64,000 bases of DNA, taken from assembly GCA_028554755.1 (NCBI GenBank), contig JAPTOF010000001.1:5314501-5378500 (forward strand), in the 5' to 3' direction. How positions within the stretch are numbered: the first letter of the stretch is position 1; every line of letters starts with the position of its first letter. The notes beneath the pieces are model-generated. The model was not told the DNA's origin and ran no database searches. It was given only the letters and a program-made list of their open reading frames with translations. Origin of the DNA: Cordia subcordata. Its lineage: Eukaryota; Streptophyta; Magnoliopsida; Boraginales; Cordiaceae. A program made the translations under genes and the position numbers. Below are positions 23,550-37,000 of the stretch, in pieces.

Positions 23550-24625
23550 TAAGTCTCTAGCCATAATTTGTCAAATGGCAATAGATTGACTTGCTTGATA
23601 AATATGAAATTAGCTGCATATACATTATATCACATGTCTCGTTATATTTACTAATTAGTTTACGTGTGTTATTTGTAAAAGTAAATACCTTCAATAATAT
23701 GGTTGCAATTCGTTAGATGTTTTATGAAGTTTTTGTGAAAGCATATAGTAATAGATCACAAGAGACCACTAAAAAAAATACTATCTTAATTGTATCAATT
23801 TAGATATATTATATATACCTTAAATTAATATTAATAACATATTTCAAATACTTTTTTTTTTATGCACGTATGAGTTTTTCAAGTGCTAAGGGTGTTACAA
23901 CTAGAGTGAGGGTAAAGGTGATTTTATATACCTCATAGAATCAAATATGAAAGTTTGCTGATTGCTACAATTCAATGCAATAATTTAGGAGTTTTGTTTG
24001 GAGAATGTATTTTGTCTTAACCCAAAAAAGAAAAAGTTAAACACGAATGTCATTTCTATTGTGGTCGAATTAATAATTAGATGTTCTCATTCTAGAAAAT
24101 TATATGCGATCAAGAAATGTTTTTCTTGAAAAAGTTGAGAATGTTTTTGAATCATGACAAAACCTTATGAAGCGTACTTAACAGGAAAGACATTTTTTTT
24201 TGTCTAATTCTAAAATTTTATACGTTGAGTTGTACAACTTTTATTATATTAAAAAAGTTGTTGGGGGAAATTTTATTGATTGTTTAACCTTCCCATGTTA
24301 GAAATATGGCTCAGTGACAATAAAATATTTGGTCTACTGCCAAAATATGTGAAAATTTTATAGGCCATGAAAATAATAGAAGCTTTCACGATTAGTATAG
24401 TACTCCTTATGGTGACACACAAAGATTCTCATAAAACGGACAATAATGTTAGAGTCTCAGTAACATACAATAAATTTGCTTTAGACAAATAGATTCCTAT
24501 AAAATATGAAAAAAGCTCAAAATTTTTTTTTTCAGAAGTCAAAACTTTTAATTTAAAAAAAAAGTATTTTTTAAAAAATATTAGAAAAACATTTAATGCA
24601 AGCGATTCCAAATTAACTCAACTAA

Positions 24626-24851
24626 GAGCTTGTTTAGATTGGCTTCCCCCCCCCCCTCCAAAAAAAAAAAAAAACTTTTTTCTCTGAGAAATTTATATAA
24701 TTTTTACAATAATTATTTGGCGTGGTTTCTCGAAAAGCTAAAATTTTAAACACATTCAAATACAATTTTTTCAAAAACCAAAATTATTAATTTCTCGAAA
24801 AAATCTTATAAGATTATTAAAAAAATTCAAAAAATCAATTTAAACGAGTCT
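24626..24851. mobile_element. Tourist-like MITE, about 226 bp
   Basis: The left end GAGCTTGTTTAGATTGG and right end (reverse complement) GACTCGTTTAAATTGA pair imperfectly. TAA flanks both sides (24623-24625 and 24852-24854). The interior includes C and A homopolymer runs. Confidence 0.5.
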
Positions 24852-25626
24852 TAAATTTAATGTCATTGTTAAATCGCTAATAGTAGTTGCCGGACAAGGC
24901 CCAATTTCTTCTCCTTTCGTTTTCAAGTTAAGCCGAAAGAGAACCGGGGAAGACGTGGTCCATGAGTCATTACATAAAACAGAACACTCGAGCCACAACT
25001 CACAACCCTGACCCCAAAAATGAACCTATCCGAATTATTACCCAAAATCAAAGCACCACCTAGTGTAGAAAAATCGAATGTCATTAGCCTACATGTTCTT
25101 ATCCATTTCATCAGGGTGCTTCGCTTTGTCCTTGTTTGGATTTTCCTTTTTTCCTTAATAGCAAAATAGCATCTTCTTATATTTTTTGAAAAAAAAAATT
25201 TAAAAATTAAAAGACTTTGACTTTTAGAGAAAAACTGAAATTGAGTTTCATTTTTTAGTTTCCTTTTTTTTTTTTCTCTCTCTCTCTCTCTGTTTCAAAC
25301 TAAATAAATGTTCTAAAGAAAATGTGTTTATTTTATTTAAAAAAGGTCAATTCATGTAGGCTTTTTATCGTCTGGACACTTTGTTGGAATATTTGAGATA
25401 GTGTTACTTGATATCACTTTAATTTCATAATTTATTTATCGCTTCATTATAATATTTGATTAGTATGTCAAAAAAATAATTATTCTTCTTCTTTAAACAA
25501 TGTTAAAAAAAAACATTTATACGGAAAAGTTGGTTATATATTAGGTTTCTTTTTAAGATACCAGCTCACTTGTTTTAACTCAGTTTTTAAATAAGTTTCA
25601 AACGTCAGAGATGAAATGAGAATTTA

Positions 25627-26071
25627 GAGGATGTTTGGATTAGCTTATTGAAAATCTACTTAAAGTACTTTTGGTTTTAAGCGATTTTTTTTTCCTTTTA
25701 TCTTTGACTTTAAATAGTTAAACGTTTGAATAATAATTGAAGTCATAAAAATAAAAATTTACATGTTTGGTAAAGTTGATTGAAAGTAACCTATATTATT
25801 AAATTAACTAGTAAGGACATGAAAATATAATTTAAAAGGGTAGGTATAAGATAAAAAAGTAAAAATATTTTAGTAATAAAGATAAAAATGTAAAGGTAAA
25901 ATAGTAAATAATTTGGTCAATCTTGCTTTTTTTTCAAAGTTCTAAAAAGTGAAAGTTGGGGGTTGGAAGCTTTTTACTTTTTATTTAAAGCCACTTAAAA
26001 AAACACTTAGCTTAAATTTGATTTTAAGCAAATTTGACCAAAAAAAAAAAAAAGCCAAACCAAACACCACC
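25627..26071. mobile_element. MITE-like element, 445 bp
   Basis: The termini GAGGATGTTTGGATTAGC and (reverse complement) GGTGGTGTTTGGTTTGGC are inverted repeats. TTA flanks both sides (25624-25626 and 26072-26074), consistent with PIF/Harbinger insertion. Confidence 0.55.
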
Positions 26072-26080
26072 TTAGACTAT

Positions 26081-26312
26081 GGGTATGTTTGGATTGGTTT
26101 TTTTTTAAAAGTGTTTTTTTTTAACAATTTTTTAAAAATAATTTGTTTTGAGAAGTTGAAAATTTTGTCTTCTAAAAAAGTTATATTTAAACTTTTTATA
26201 GAGTTTTAACTTTTTTGGAAGCCAAATTAAATAGTCATTACAAATTTAATACAATTTTTTCAAAAAAATAAAGGATTTTTTTCTTGAAAAAAAAGTTAAT
26301 TCAAACAAGCCC
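26081..26312. mobile_element. MITE-like element next to the previous one, about 232 bp
   Basis: The left end GGGTATGTTTGGATTGG and right end (reverse complement) AGGGCTTGTTTGAATTAA pair. The target duplication is not clear, so the exact ends are uncertain. It lies ten bases from the preceding element. Confidence 0.4.
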
Positions 26313-27147
26313 TAGTTCTTACCATTTTGTTGTATTTCTTTGTCATATCGAGGGGAATAGGAATCAGGCTTCTCTCTTTAAGGATCTTTCATTCTAACTT
26401 TATTCATACACAACCTTCATATTTTTAGACAATCCCTTATTTTAGTAAAACTTAGTTTCTTTCCAATATGTTCTTTATTTTAATCGTGTACGGTGAGGTA
26501 TCAGATAGCATATTTGGAAATTTAAACCTAATTTAATTTTTCATTCAGAGAGTTAAATTAAATTTTATAATTTAAAACTCAGTCTGGATTGTGAAAAAGG
26601 TTGAACGGAAATTGCAGTCATGCTACCCAAAATAGAAAGTCAAATTATAATATTTTACTAATTCTTTTTGCATTTTACAAATGGAATTTTAACTTAAAAA
26701 ATAATTTAACTCTTTAAAATAAAAAGTCAAGTTGAACATAAAGAAACTGATAAGAGGAAGGCATTATTAGCTTGTTCTATAAAAAAAACTTATATTACAA
26801 TAGTAACATTTTATATTTTCTCATTATCCTTCTGTTTTTCCCCAATTAGAGAAGAATGAAAAAAAAAAAAAAAGCATCAATGATTTGTCTGTCCATTTCC
26901 ATCACAGCCGCGTTGATTTATCATCTCCACTCTTGTTTAGAATACTAAGAATTAAGATATCCTTATTTTACTCACTTTGAGTGGGCACCGATAACAAATA
27001 CAGAGGAGAGAATCTTGAACACACAAACCCGTCCTATAAAAGGCACCAAATCAATTGTTGTGGACTGGTAAACAACAATAGCACAGTGCAAAGCAGAACA
27101 AAACAATCTAAAATGTATGTTACACACACATGTATGTATCACGTATG

Positions 27148-27155
27148 TATAAATA
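27148..27155 (+). promoter_or_regulatory. TATA box candidate upstream of the TOPLESS-related gene
   Basis: TATAAATA is followed within ten bases by a GAGAGAGAGAGA run (27162-27173). The latter is common in plant core promoters and leaders. It is 942 bp before the ATG, which would mean a long leader, probably with an intron; I could not place that intron with confidence. Confidence 0.4.
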
Positions 27156-28089
27156 TATAGGGAGAGAGAGAGAGAAAAAGAAAAAAGCAGTAGAAAGAAG
27201 GAAAGTAGGGGTCTCTGCTGCAGAAAAGTAAGAAAAATAATAGGCCTAAATAAAAAAGAGGGCTTCTTTTTTTCCTTTTTTCTTCACACCAAACCCTAGC
27301 TTTTGTTTTTTCTTTCATTATTCACAATCATGTTCACATAAGGCCGCCTTATGCATATTTATCGAAATATCTCAAATACCCAGATCTGAAAACAGTGCCT
27401 TTTGCTCATATCTTTGTGGGTTTTTGAAGAAAGATTTGAGTCTTTTAAGGAGAAGAAAACGAGGGGTCGGTGTGCTTATTATGCTGTCATCATTATTGGG
27501 CTTTTTGTTTTATAGCTTTTATTTTTTCGTTTCTGGATGTTGAGAAATGCTCATTTTCTTTTTTTTGCATAAAGTTTCAGTCTCTACTACGTGGGATTTA
27601 ATGCATTTGATGTGAAGTATTTGGGGACCTAATCAAGGGGCAAGAAAGGTGTTTGTTGTATTGTTAGTGTTGATAGTGTTTTATGCCGGCTGCGTTTGTG
27701 TGTATGGTTTGAACTTGAAGGCGCGGAAGTGAAAAGTAGAACGATCCAAGTGCTTATTTCTTGCTTATGCGATAAGGCACTCTAGATTTGTACTTTGATT
27801 GGTTTTGGTGGTGGGTGAATATCCTGAGGGCAATTACTAAATTGAAGCCGTGCTTTATGAGTTCTTTGGTGAAGTAATATTGCATTTCGGGGGGGGGTTT
27901 TTGCTTGCGAGATTTTGTAGAGGTATGTTGGGTTTACAAGGTTGCTTGTGGACCTTGGCATTGTAGCAGTTTAGCCCTGCGAGGAGGTTGGTAAAGCTAA
28001 AGGGGTTTAAGTTTTTATTTCCTTTTGCATTTCAAGGTTAATATCCGGGATTTGCGCTGGAGTGGTTAGGCGTACCGGGGGCTGTCACC

Positions 28090-31000
28090 ATGTCGTCCTT
28101 AAGTCGAGAACTGGTGTTCTTGATCCTGCAGTTCTTGGATGAGGAGAAGTTCAAGGAGACAGTTCATAAGTAAGTTCTTTTCACTGCTTATGCTTTCTTT
28201 TCTGTAACCATTCCTATTTGAAAGAAATTGAGTGAATGGGAGGATTTAGGTTTTATTTGTTTCTCCGTTGCTTGACGTTTGGAAAATGAAAAGTTGGTCG
28301 CTCAATAACAGAAATTTAACATTTTTATTTGTTAATTTAGTAACAAGTTATTGATACTCTTGGTGTCGCGATTATGGTAGCACAAAAGAGTCTGGCCACG
28401 ACGGCCAAATTGATTACATCATGCATGCATGAGGATACTAGATTACCTGGTAGCAAAGATTTTTGGTTCCCGTGATCATTTGTACCTAATATTGCTTTAA
28501 CCTTGTATCTAGGTTGGAACAAGAGTCTGGGTTTTTCTTCAACATGAAGTATTTTGAGGATCAAGTTCAAGCTGGAGAATGGGAGGAAGTTGAACGATAC
28601 TTGAGTGGGTTCACAAAAGTTGAGGATAATAGATATTCCATGAAGATTTTCTTCGAAATAAGAAAGCAAAAATATCTAGAGGCGCTTGACAGGTGAGTTT
28701 ATAAATCACTGTAAGGTAGTCAGCAAGGAAGCTTGAATGAAAGTAATAAACTATTAAGGATTAACCAGCATACCCCTTATCCATGCTTCATACTTCTCAG
28801 GCATGACAGAGCAAAAGCTGTTGATATTCTGGTGAAGGACCTCAAGGTCTTTTCCTCCTTCAATGAAGATCTCTTCAAGGAGATTACTCAGCTTCTAACT
28901 CTTGACAATTTTAGGTATTGCAGTTAGTAATTTAGTTTTATTCTATTTTTGGCCTTTCTTGATGTCTGCTTGATTATGTTGCGATGTGTTTTCAGGCAGA
29001 ATGAGCAGCTCTCGAAATATGGAGATACAAAGTCGGCACGAAATATAATGCTTGTTGAGCTAAAGAAACTTATTGAGGCAAATCCCTTATTCCGTGACAA
29101 GCTTAACTTTCCAGCTTTCAAGGCTTCAAGATTGCGGACATTAATTAATCAAAGGTCATAAGAAAATGTCCGCTTACTGAAACAAATTCAATTTGTTAAA
29201 TTTCCTCATCTGAGTTTTCTGAGCAGTTGTATTATCATAAGCATTTAATGTTGTTAGAACTCTTCCAATTTTCATAATTATTCCTTTTCTCATTCCTCAT
29301 CATTTGCTGATGCTAAGATTCATTCTGCTCATTATTATTTTTCAGTCTCAATTGGCAGCATCAACTTTGCAAGAATCCACGTCCAAATCCTGATATCAAA
29401 ACACTTTTTACTGATCATAGTTGCTCTTCTAGTAATGGGACTCGTGCTCCTACGCCTACTAATAACCCTCTTGCTGGACCCGTTCCCAAACCTGGGGCTT
29501 TTCCTCCTCTTGGGGCTCATGGTGTAAGTATAATGCGTAGTTTGTCTGCATACATTGGATTGCATAAGCTTTTGCAATCTAACTTGCTCAAAGGTTCAAC
29601 TCTTGCAGCCATTCCAGCCAGTTGTTTCTCCTTCACCTAGTGCTATTGCTGGATGGATGTCAAGTGCAAATCCTACAATGCCTCATGCTGCTGTTGCAGC
29701 AGCACCTCCTGGGCTTGTGCAAGCTCCAGGTCCAGGTTGCTTTTTCCATCCACTTACTGTTGATTCTGCTTAGTTGCTGCTGTTTAATCTTTGTAGCCTT
29801 TTTACTAAATATTGCCTTTTGTGCACCCTCAGCTGCATTCCTAAAACACCCGAGAACTCCTCCAGGTCCTCCTGGAATGGATTATCAGACAGCTGATTCT
29901 GAGCATCTGATGAAGCGTATGCGTGCTGGCCAATCTGATGAGGTTTGTACAGGAAAAGCATATCTTGCTATACTTTTGAGATTATCTTGTTATCTCCTTA
30001 AGTTATTGTTCAAGTTTCTATTGCTTAATTGTTCATGCAGTTTGATATTGAAACACTCTTGATTCATCTGTAGGTGTCATTTTCTGGTTCAACTCATCCT
30101 CCTAACATTTATTCGCCAGATGACCTTCCGAAAACTGTTGTAAGAAACCTTAGCCAAGGCTCTAGCATAACGAGCATGGACTTCCATCCGCAGCAACAGA
30201 CTGTTCTTCTAGGTTAATTACTTCATAACTTCTTACTTAACCGTTTACTTTGGGTACTGCTGCAACTTGAAATTCTAGATCAAGTTAAAGACTAGAATTC
30301 AACATGAGAATCATACTTTCTTTTTGTAGTCGGGACCAATGTTGGCGACATTAGCATTTGGGAGGTTGGCTCGCGGGAAAGGTTAGCGCATAAAACCTTT
30401 AAGGTGTGGGATGTCCCGTCCTGTTCGATGCAGTTACAGGTGACCACATCCTTATTATTTACTGGGACCCATTTTTTTAATTTGTTACTTGTGTAGAAGG
30501 TGTCTAATTTAGTCTTTTGTGCATCACAACTTTATCTTTTTTTCTTTTTCCTGTCCCAATTTAACTGTTGATTCTGAAGTAGTGAAATTTCAGTTGTAAC
30601 ACTTTTTAAAAGAAGTGAATTTCAATTGATTATTTTTCAGACAACTCTGGCCAAAGATGCTACAATTACTGTTAATCGGTGCATTTGGGGCCCTGATGGA
30701 TCCATACTTGGTATGACTATCTGCCCAATTTCTTTCTTATACTTGCGTAACTGAATACTAGGTTATTCTTGTGGGATTGCTTTTCAATGCTGGTATGTGT
30801 TATATTCTGTAGGTGTTGCTTTCTCCAAGCACATTGTTCAGATATATACTTACAGTCAAGCAGGAGAATTGCGGCAACACTTAGAAGTTAGTCTTACCTC
30901 GATCTCTCTTTCTCAAAAGCCTCCCCCACCCACCACCCTCTGTCTCTTTCTTTCTTTGTGGCCATTATGCAAGGCTCTCAGAATTTATAATGGTTTCCAT

Positions 31001-34000
31001 GTGGTAGATTGATGCGCATAATGGTGGCGTAAATGATATTGCCTTTGCTCATCCTAACAAACAACTGTGTATAGTCACTTGTGGTGACGACAAGACAATT
31101 AAGGTATTACCCTTCAAATCATAAAAACATATAGCTGCTTATGTCTGGAGTTTGGATTCTTATAGATTTTTGTGCTCTAGGTGTGGGATGCTGTAGCTGG
31201 TCGCCGGCAGTATACTTTTGAAGGTCATGAAGCTCCTGTATATTCTGTCTGCCCTCATTATAAAGAGAATATTCAGGTCAATCTCATTTTAGAAGAATTT
31301 TTTTTCTCGATAAAAATATCTGCTGACATCTGAATGAATTTCATGTTTCTTTCTGTGTCCTCTTTATGTAGAAATAATTTCTTCTTTTTTCACCACTCTG
31401 CAGTTTATTTTCTCTACTGCCCTTGATGGTAAAATAAAAGCATGGCTTTATGATAGCTTGGGATCGAGAGTGGATTATGATGCTCCTGGACTCTGGTGCA
31501 CGACAATGGCTTACAGTGCTGATGGAACCAGGTTTTTTCTCTATTCATTTGTCATGGACTTACACCTTCACTGTTATTTAGTCATAGTAACCCTGTCAGG
31601 ACAGTTAACATTGTTGGTAGACATAAATTTCAGGTTTCATCTTGCTTTCAGTAGGTCTATCTGATCAACAAACTAATAAGGGCTCTTGCTTAACGAAGTC
31701 ATCAAATAAAAGACTTCTTTCTCATATTATGCTTTGGGAAAGTTCTTAGTGACTGAGGAAGTCTATTTAAAGTTTCACGGAAGTTGTTGCGCTCCAAATT
31801 ATAAGTTATTCCTAGAATAGAATGATAAATTACTGTTGCCATTATGATCACTATTGTTGCCGTGATATTTTCTACAATAGGTTTAACCTGTCCATTTCAC
31901 TTCCTTACTGAAAATCATTTTGAGGTATGGTTCTGATAGAAGAGTGAAATATGTGAAAAAAAATGAGTTACAGATTAAACTGAAAATTAGGATAGAGGAG
32001 AATAAAAATGGGTAAGGCCTTATCAGGAGTATAAAAATTAAGAAAGAACTCAGCATTGAAAATGCAATTAAGAAACTCCATTCTTTAAATCTACCAGGTT
32101 TTCATTTTCATCACCTTAAAACTTGAAGTGCTCTTTATGTTAACATAGAGAACAAGCGATGCAATAGAGTCTTGTATCAAGAAGGCTTAGTCTTAGCACA
32201 TGAGGTTGGGGGCAGAATCATGACAATCAGAGAGTTGGGGCACTTGAATACTGTAAGTTTCATGAAAGCGTCACAAAAAGTGGATCTGTTCCACAAGCAA
32301 GGTCTGTACTATTATAGAACATTATACTGCTGGTGATATCTAAATTCTAAGTCAGTGATTCTGTTTTCTCTTTATTAATTATCTTTTCCTGGGGGAGAAT
32401 TTTTGAGTATGTTTAGATATTAGCGTTAGTTTCCTTCCATAATGATTTTTGGTTGCTCATGTGATAGACTGATATGTTCCCTAAAGATTATTTTTAATAT
32501 TTTAATTATAGGAGTTTAGTACATTGAGATGATCCCTGTATATTGAGTGAGCTTATCAAAATGTGAATATTTGCCAGCAGAGACATAAAATTCAACCAAG
32601 TGAAGAAAGTGATACTTTACTTGCCGCAGAATTTGAGAAGAAAGATGTGTTATAGTTTATGTAATTAACTGATTTCAAAAATTTTTGTTGTGAAGAAAAG
32701 GAAATTTTGTTGACAAGTGCTTCTTAGACTTAATCACTAATAATTATCGAAGTAAATGATTGGTGCAAATTCTTATGAAACAGCTTATTAAAGAATCTAT
32801 GAGACCTTGTTACTTCTTAAAAAATGACACCTCAATCTGCTTAAAATAAAAGCACTTATTGTTTACACATGCATAAGTTTCTCATGCACATTAGATGATA
32901 TATATGCTACAGAAAGGCAAGTCAAAGAATGATAAAAGTTGTCTCTAGTTCTCAACATCTTCTGCTTATTTTCTATTAAGAGCGCTGAGCTACAAAGTGA
33001 TCCATAGTAATGCAAGATAAGCCTAGAAGTTCAGAATGATTTAAATACAGTTACATTACCAAATAATCTGGCAAAATGTTGATCTTTGGATTGATGTGTT
33101 ATTACAGCTCTAGTTTGCGTTCTGTGTACCTCAGATTATTAAGTTAATTGGTTTCTACAAACTAAAGCCTAAAGTTCTTTCACCATCCATTTCCCTTTGT
33201 GTCAGAGTAAATTGCTAATCTTATAGAAATCCTTCTGCCATCAGCCCTTATTTGAATAACATGTTTGATCATAATGAATTTATTCATACAATAAATTGAC
33301 CATATCAAACAATATCTATATGCTTCACTCTCAGTATTAGTTTTTAAATTTTGATTTGGGTGGAGGGGTAAAGAGGGAAAATGGTTCATAAAATTGTTTG
33401 ACTTTTCAAAATGACAGAGTTTGGGATACCCTAAAACAGATCCATGACACAAATTGGGGGCTGAGGGGGTCCTGCTTTTAGGATATATCTTAATGACTCA
33501 TGGCTACTGTGTCTTCCTTTTTCTGCCTTGCATTCATGCAGAACTTTGCGTTCATTTCTCTCAGATATGACTGTTCTGATCCGCTATTGCCATCACCTGT
33601 CACATGACGTGTTTTTTTGGGTTCCCCTCCTTCCTGATGCTGTTCATGTTGCTGCCAAGATAATATCATGAAATGAATTTAGAAGTTGGTAGTAATTCTC
33701 TCTTGAACTTGTTCATTTCCAGACTATTCTCTTGTGGAACAAGCAAAGACGGAGAATCCCACCTTGTTGAATGGAATGAAAGTGAAGGGGCTATCAAGAG
33801 GACTTACAATGGTTTTCGGAAGCGTTCACTGGGTGTTGTGCAGTTTGACACAACAAGGAACCGCTTCTTGGCTGCTGGCGATGAGTTCCAAATAAAATTC
33901 TGGGAGATGGATAATACCAACATGCTAACATATACTGATGCTGATGGTGGACTGCCTGTTAGTACCGCGTGACATCCATTATGTCTAACACTAGAATACT

Positions 34001-37000
34001 GTGTATGTTGGGAACTTATGGGCTCCTTATTAATTGTTTAGTTTCTTTGCAGGCTAGCCCTAGACTCAGATTTAACAAGGAAGGTTCTTTGCTGGCTATT
34101 ACAACAAGTGACAATGGAATCAAGATTTTGGCCAACACAGATGGGCAGCGCATGCTCCGAATGCTAGAGAGCCGAGCATTTGAAGGATCTCGAGGACTTT
34201 CTGAGCCAGTTAATGTTAAAGTAAATTTCATATTCCAGTTAATTGTTCATAGCATAAGTTCAAACAAATCAAGTGTCGCCTTTCACTTACTTGTCTTCTA
34301 CTGCCTGTGCAGCCTCCAATTGCTGGTTCATTGGGCCCAATTGCCAGTGCTTCTAATCCTGTAGTGCCAATTGTTGATCGTACTGATAGAATTCAACAAC
34401 CAATATCCATTGGAAATCTTGTAAGTTATTATTCTGACTTTTGTTTTGGTCCCAGATTGTTAAGTCGTTATTCCTCCTTCCAGCATCAAATCTGATTTAC
34501 AAGTTCATCCTTATTCCTTCGTGACTACTGTAGGCTACCATTGAGAGCAGCAGGATGGCCGATGTAAAACCAAGGATTGCAGAAAATATGGATCGAATTA
34601 AAAGCTGGAAATCTCCTGATATAGCTGACCAAGCTCAGCTCAAGACTCTTAGGTTGCCTGATCCACAGACAGCTAGCAAGGTATGTTATGGTGTTGCGTT
34701 AAAAAATTTATTTATCAGTAGATCCACTTCTCTTTGCTTCTGGACAAGGGTAATAGATTTAGTCTTTGTTACTTCATAAACGAGTATTTGCTCTTGTGCT
34801 TTATTTTCTGCTCTTGTGCTTTACTTTCTTTCTTTGTTACACTTAAGCTCATATGCGTAAGCTACACTATCATGTACTGCAGGTTGTGCGGTTACTCTAT
34901 ACCAACACTGGACTAGCTTTGCTAGCTCTAGCAGCCAATGCTGTTCATAAGCTCTGGAAATGGCAGCGCAATGAGCGCAATCCATCTGGCAAAGTTAGTT
35001 TTGAGTTCATGTTTCTTGTATGCATCATCTATCATTAGATATTTCTATTCATGAAGTGATGGTTTGCTCTGTTTTCTACTCGCAGTCTACAGCATCTATT
35101 GCGCCCCAACTATGGCAGCCCCCTAACGGGGCTGTTATGTCTAATGATGTGAGTGACCCCAAATCAGTAGAAGAGTCAGCTGCTTGTATCGCTTTATCTA
35201 AAAATGATTCATATGTTATGTCTGCCTCGGGTGGGAAAGTCTCCTTGTTCAACATGATGACCTTTAAGGTTTGTTGTTAGTCCACACACTTATTTCTCCC
35301 TGCAGTTACATTTTCTTTCTTTTTTCTTCTTTTTTTGGGCTCATCTAAGAAGACCAGATCAACTTCATGTACAACACACATGAAGATTTACTCATTGGTT
35401 GTGTCACTTAATTGAGACTTAACTCAAATTCTGTTCAGGTCATGACAACTTTCATGCCACCACCTCCAGCAGCCACCTACTTGGCATTTCATCCTCAAGA
35501 CAACAATATCATTGCTATAGGAATGGAGGACTCAACTATACAAATATACAATGTTAGAGTTGACGAGGTAATCATACTTACCATTTGGTTAAATTAGATC
35601 TGTAGGCATGTTTCATAATTTTACGCAGCTGCTAAGTAAAAGACATCTGCAAGATCTCTTAGTCCAAAGCTGGATTTTCTTGAACTTATTAGAAAACTTG
35701 CAATTCCTTCTTTTCCCACCTCTTCTTGTTTCATGGTCTTTTTACTTCTCTAGTAGTAGTTGCTCAATTGATCCATTTCTTTGAGTTGCTCAATTGATCC
35801 ATTTCTTTGAAATCTAGCTTAAAAGATTGGCATCAGGAAAAAAATTATTAGTTGCAATTAAAAATTTTAAGGTTGTTTATCTCATAGCATACGGGGCAGG
35901 ATAAAAGATTGTAACTAAGAGACAATTTTACACATAATAGGGACTTTACTGACCCTCATTATGATTTATGGCTCTGGTTGTATTTTGTTCCAAGATCTTT
36001 TGTTCTCCATATATTTTATTCTATGCTATGATTATATGTATTAAGTGGTTGGTCTGCTCAGTTCCTCTGTAGTCTTCAAGATTTCTTTCTTTCTTTCGAT
36101 TGGCTTGATTTCCTAATTTTGTAGAATAACTGGCTCCTACTTGCATAAAGATTTTATCATTTTATAATCTCGCTTCTATATATTTTTCATTTGTTGCATG
36201 TTGATTCTCCATGCAAAATTGTTATTTAAATTTCTGGATATCGCTGTCACAATATCTGCTCCCCAATCTGTAGTGATGCGATGGTGGAGGCTATTTCTAA
36301 TGTGATCCCCACATGATGGTTTTGATGCATTTTTTATGCTTATATGCTCTTGTTTGCTCACCCCTAATGATGTAACCTTGTCAATCTTATCTCTACTCTT
36401 TTCCTTTTCCCCTTTTGGTAGGTTAAAACGAAGCTCAAAGGTCACCAGAAACGGATTACAGGTCTTGCATTTTCACAGAGTTTGAATGTTTTGGTATCGT
36501 CAGGAGCTGATGCACAGGTAAGTGTTGGCAAATGGAGAAACTATTCTACGCATATTGAAAATTTATTGTGTGAGCAGTGAATTATTCTTTGATGTAAGTT
36601 AGTTGATTGTAGAACGTGCTTCTCTTCTGATTAAAGATGTTTAATCCCAATTGCAGTTGTGTATATGGAGCATTGATGGTTGGGAGAAGAAGAGAACTAG
36701 GCCCATTCAAGCACCTGCTGGTCATTCGTCTCCCCTGGTTGGAGAAACTAGAGTTCAATTCCATAATGATCAATCTCATGTACTGGTGGTGCATGAAAGC
36801 CAAATTGCAATTTATGATACCCAGCTTGAATGTTTGCGTTCAGTAAGTATCTACCTCATTCCTTTTACTGCATTGCAGGACGTATTTTACAGCTTAAGTT
36901 TGCTGATCGTGTCATTAAGTCACAAGGTTTCTTGACATTCGGATTTGGCTTTTCTTCATTCTATGCCAATTGATGTCGAGAAAACCACAGAATGCGTTCA

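Larger units (their letters stand above)
22860..27100. other. Long intergenic gap rich in MITEs
   Basis: I see no coding exon in about 4.2 kb. Four MITE-like elements are listed separately (23166, 24626, 25627 and 26081). A CT run lies at about 25275-25291. The rest is AT-rich. Confidence 0.6.
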
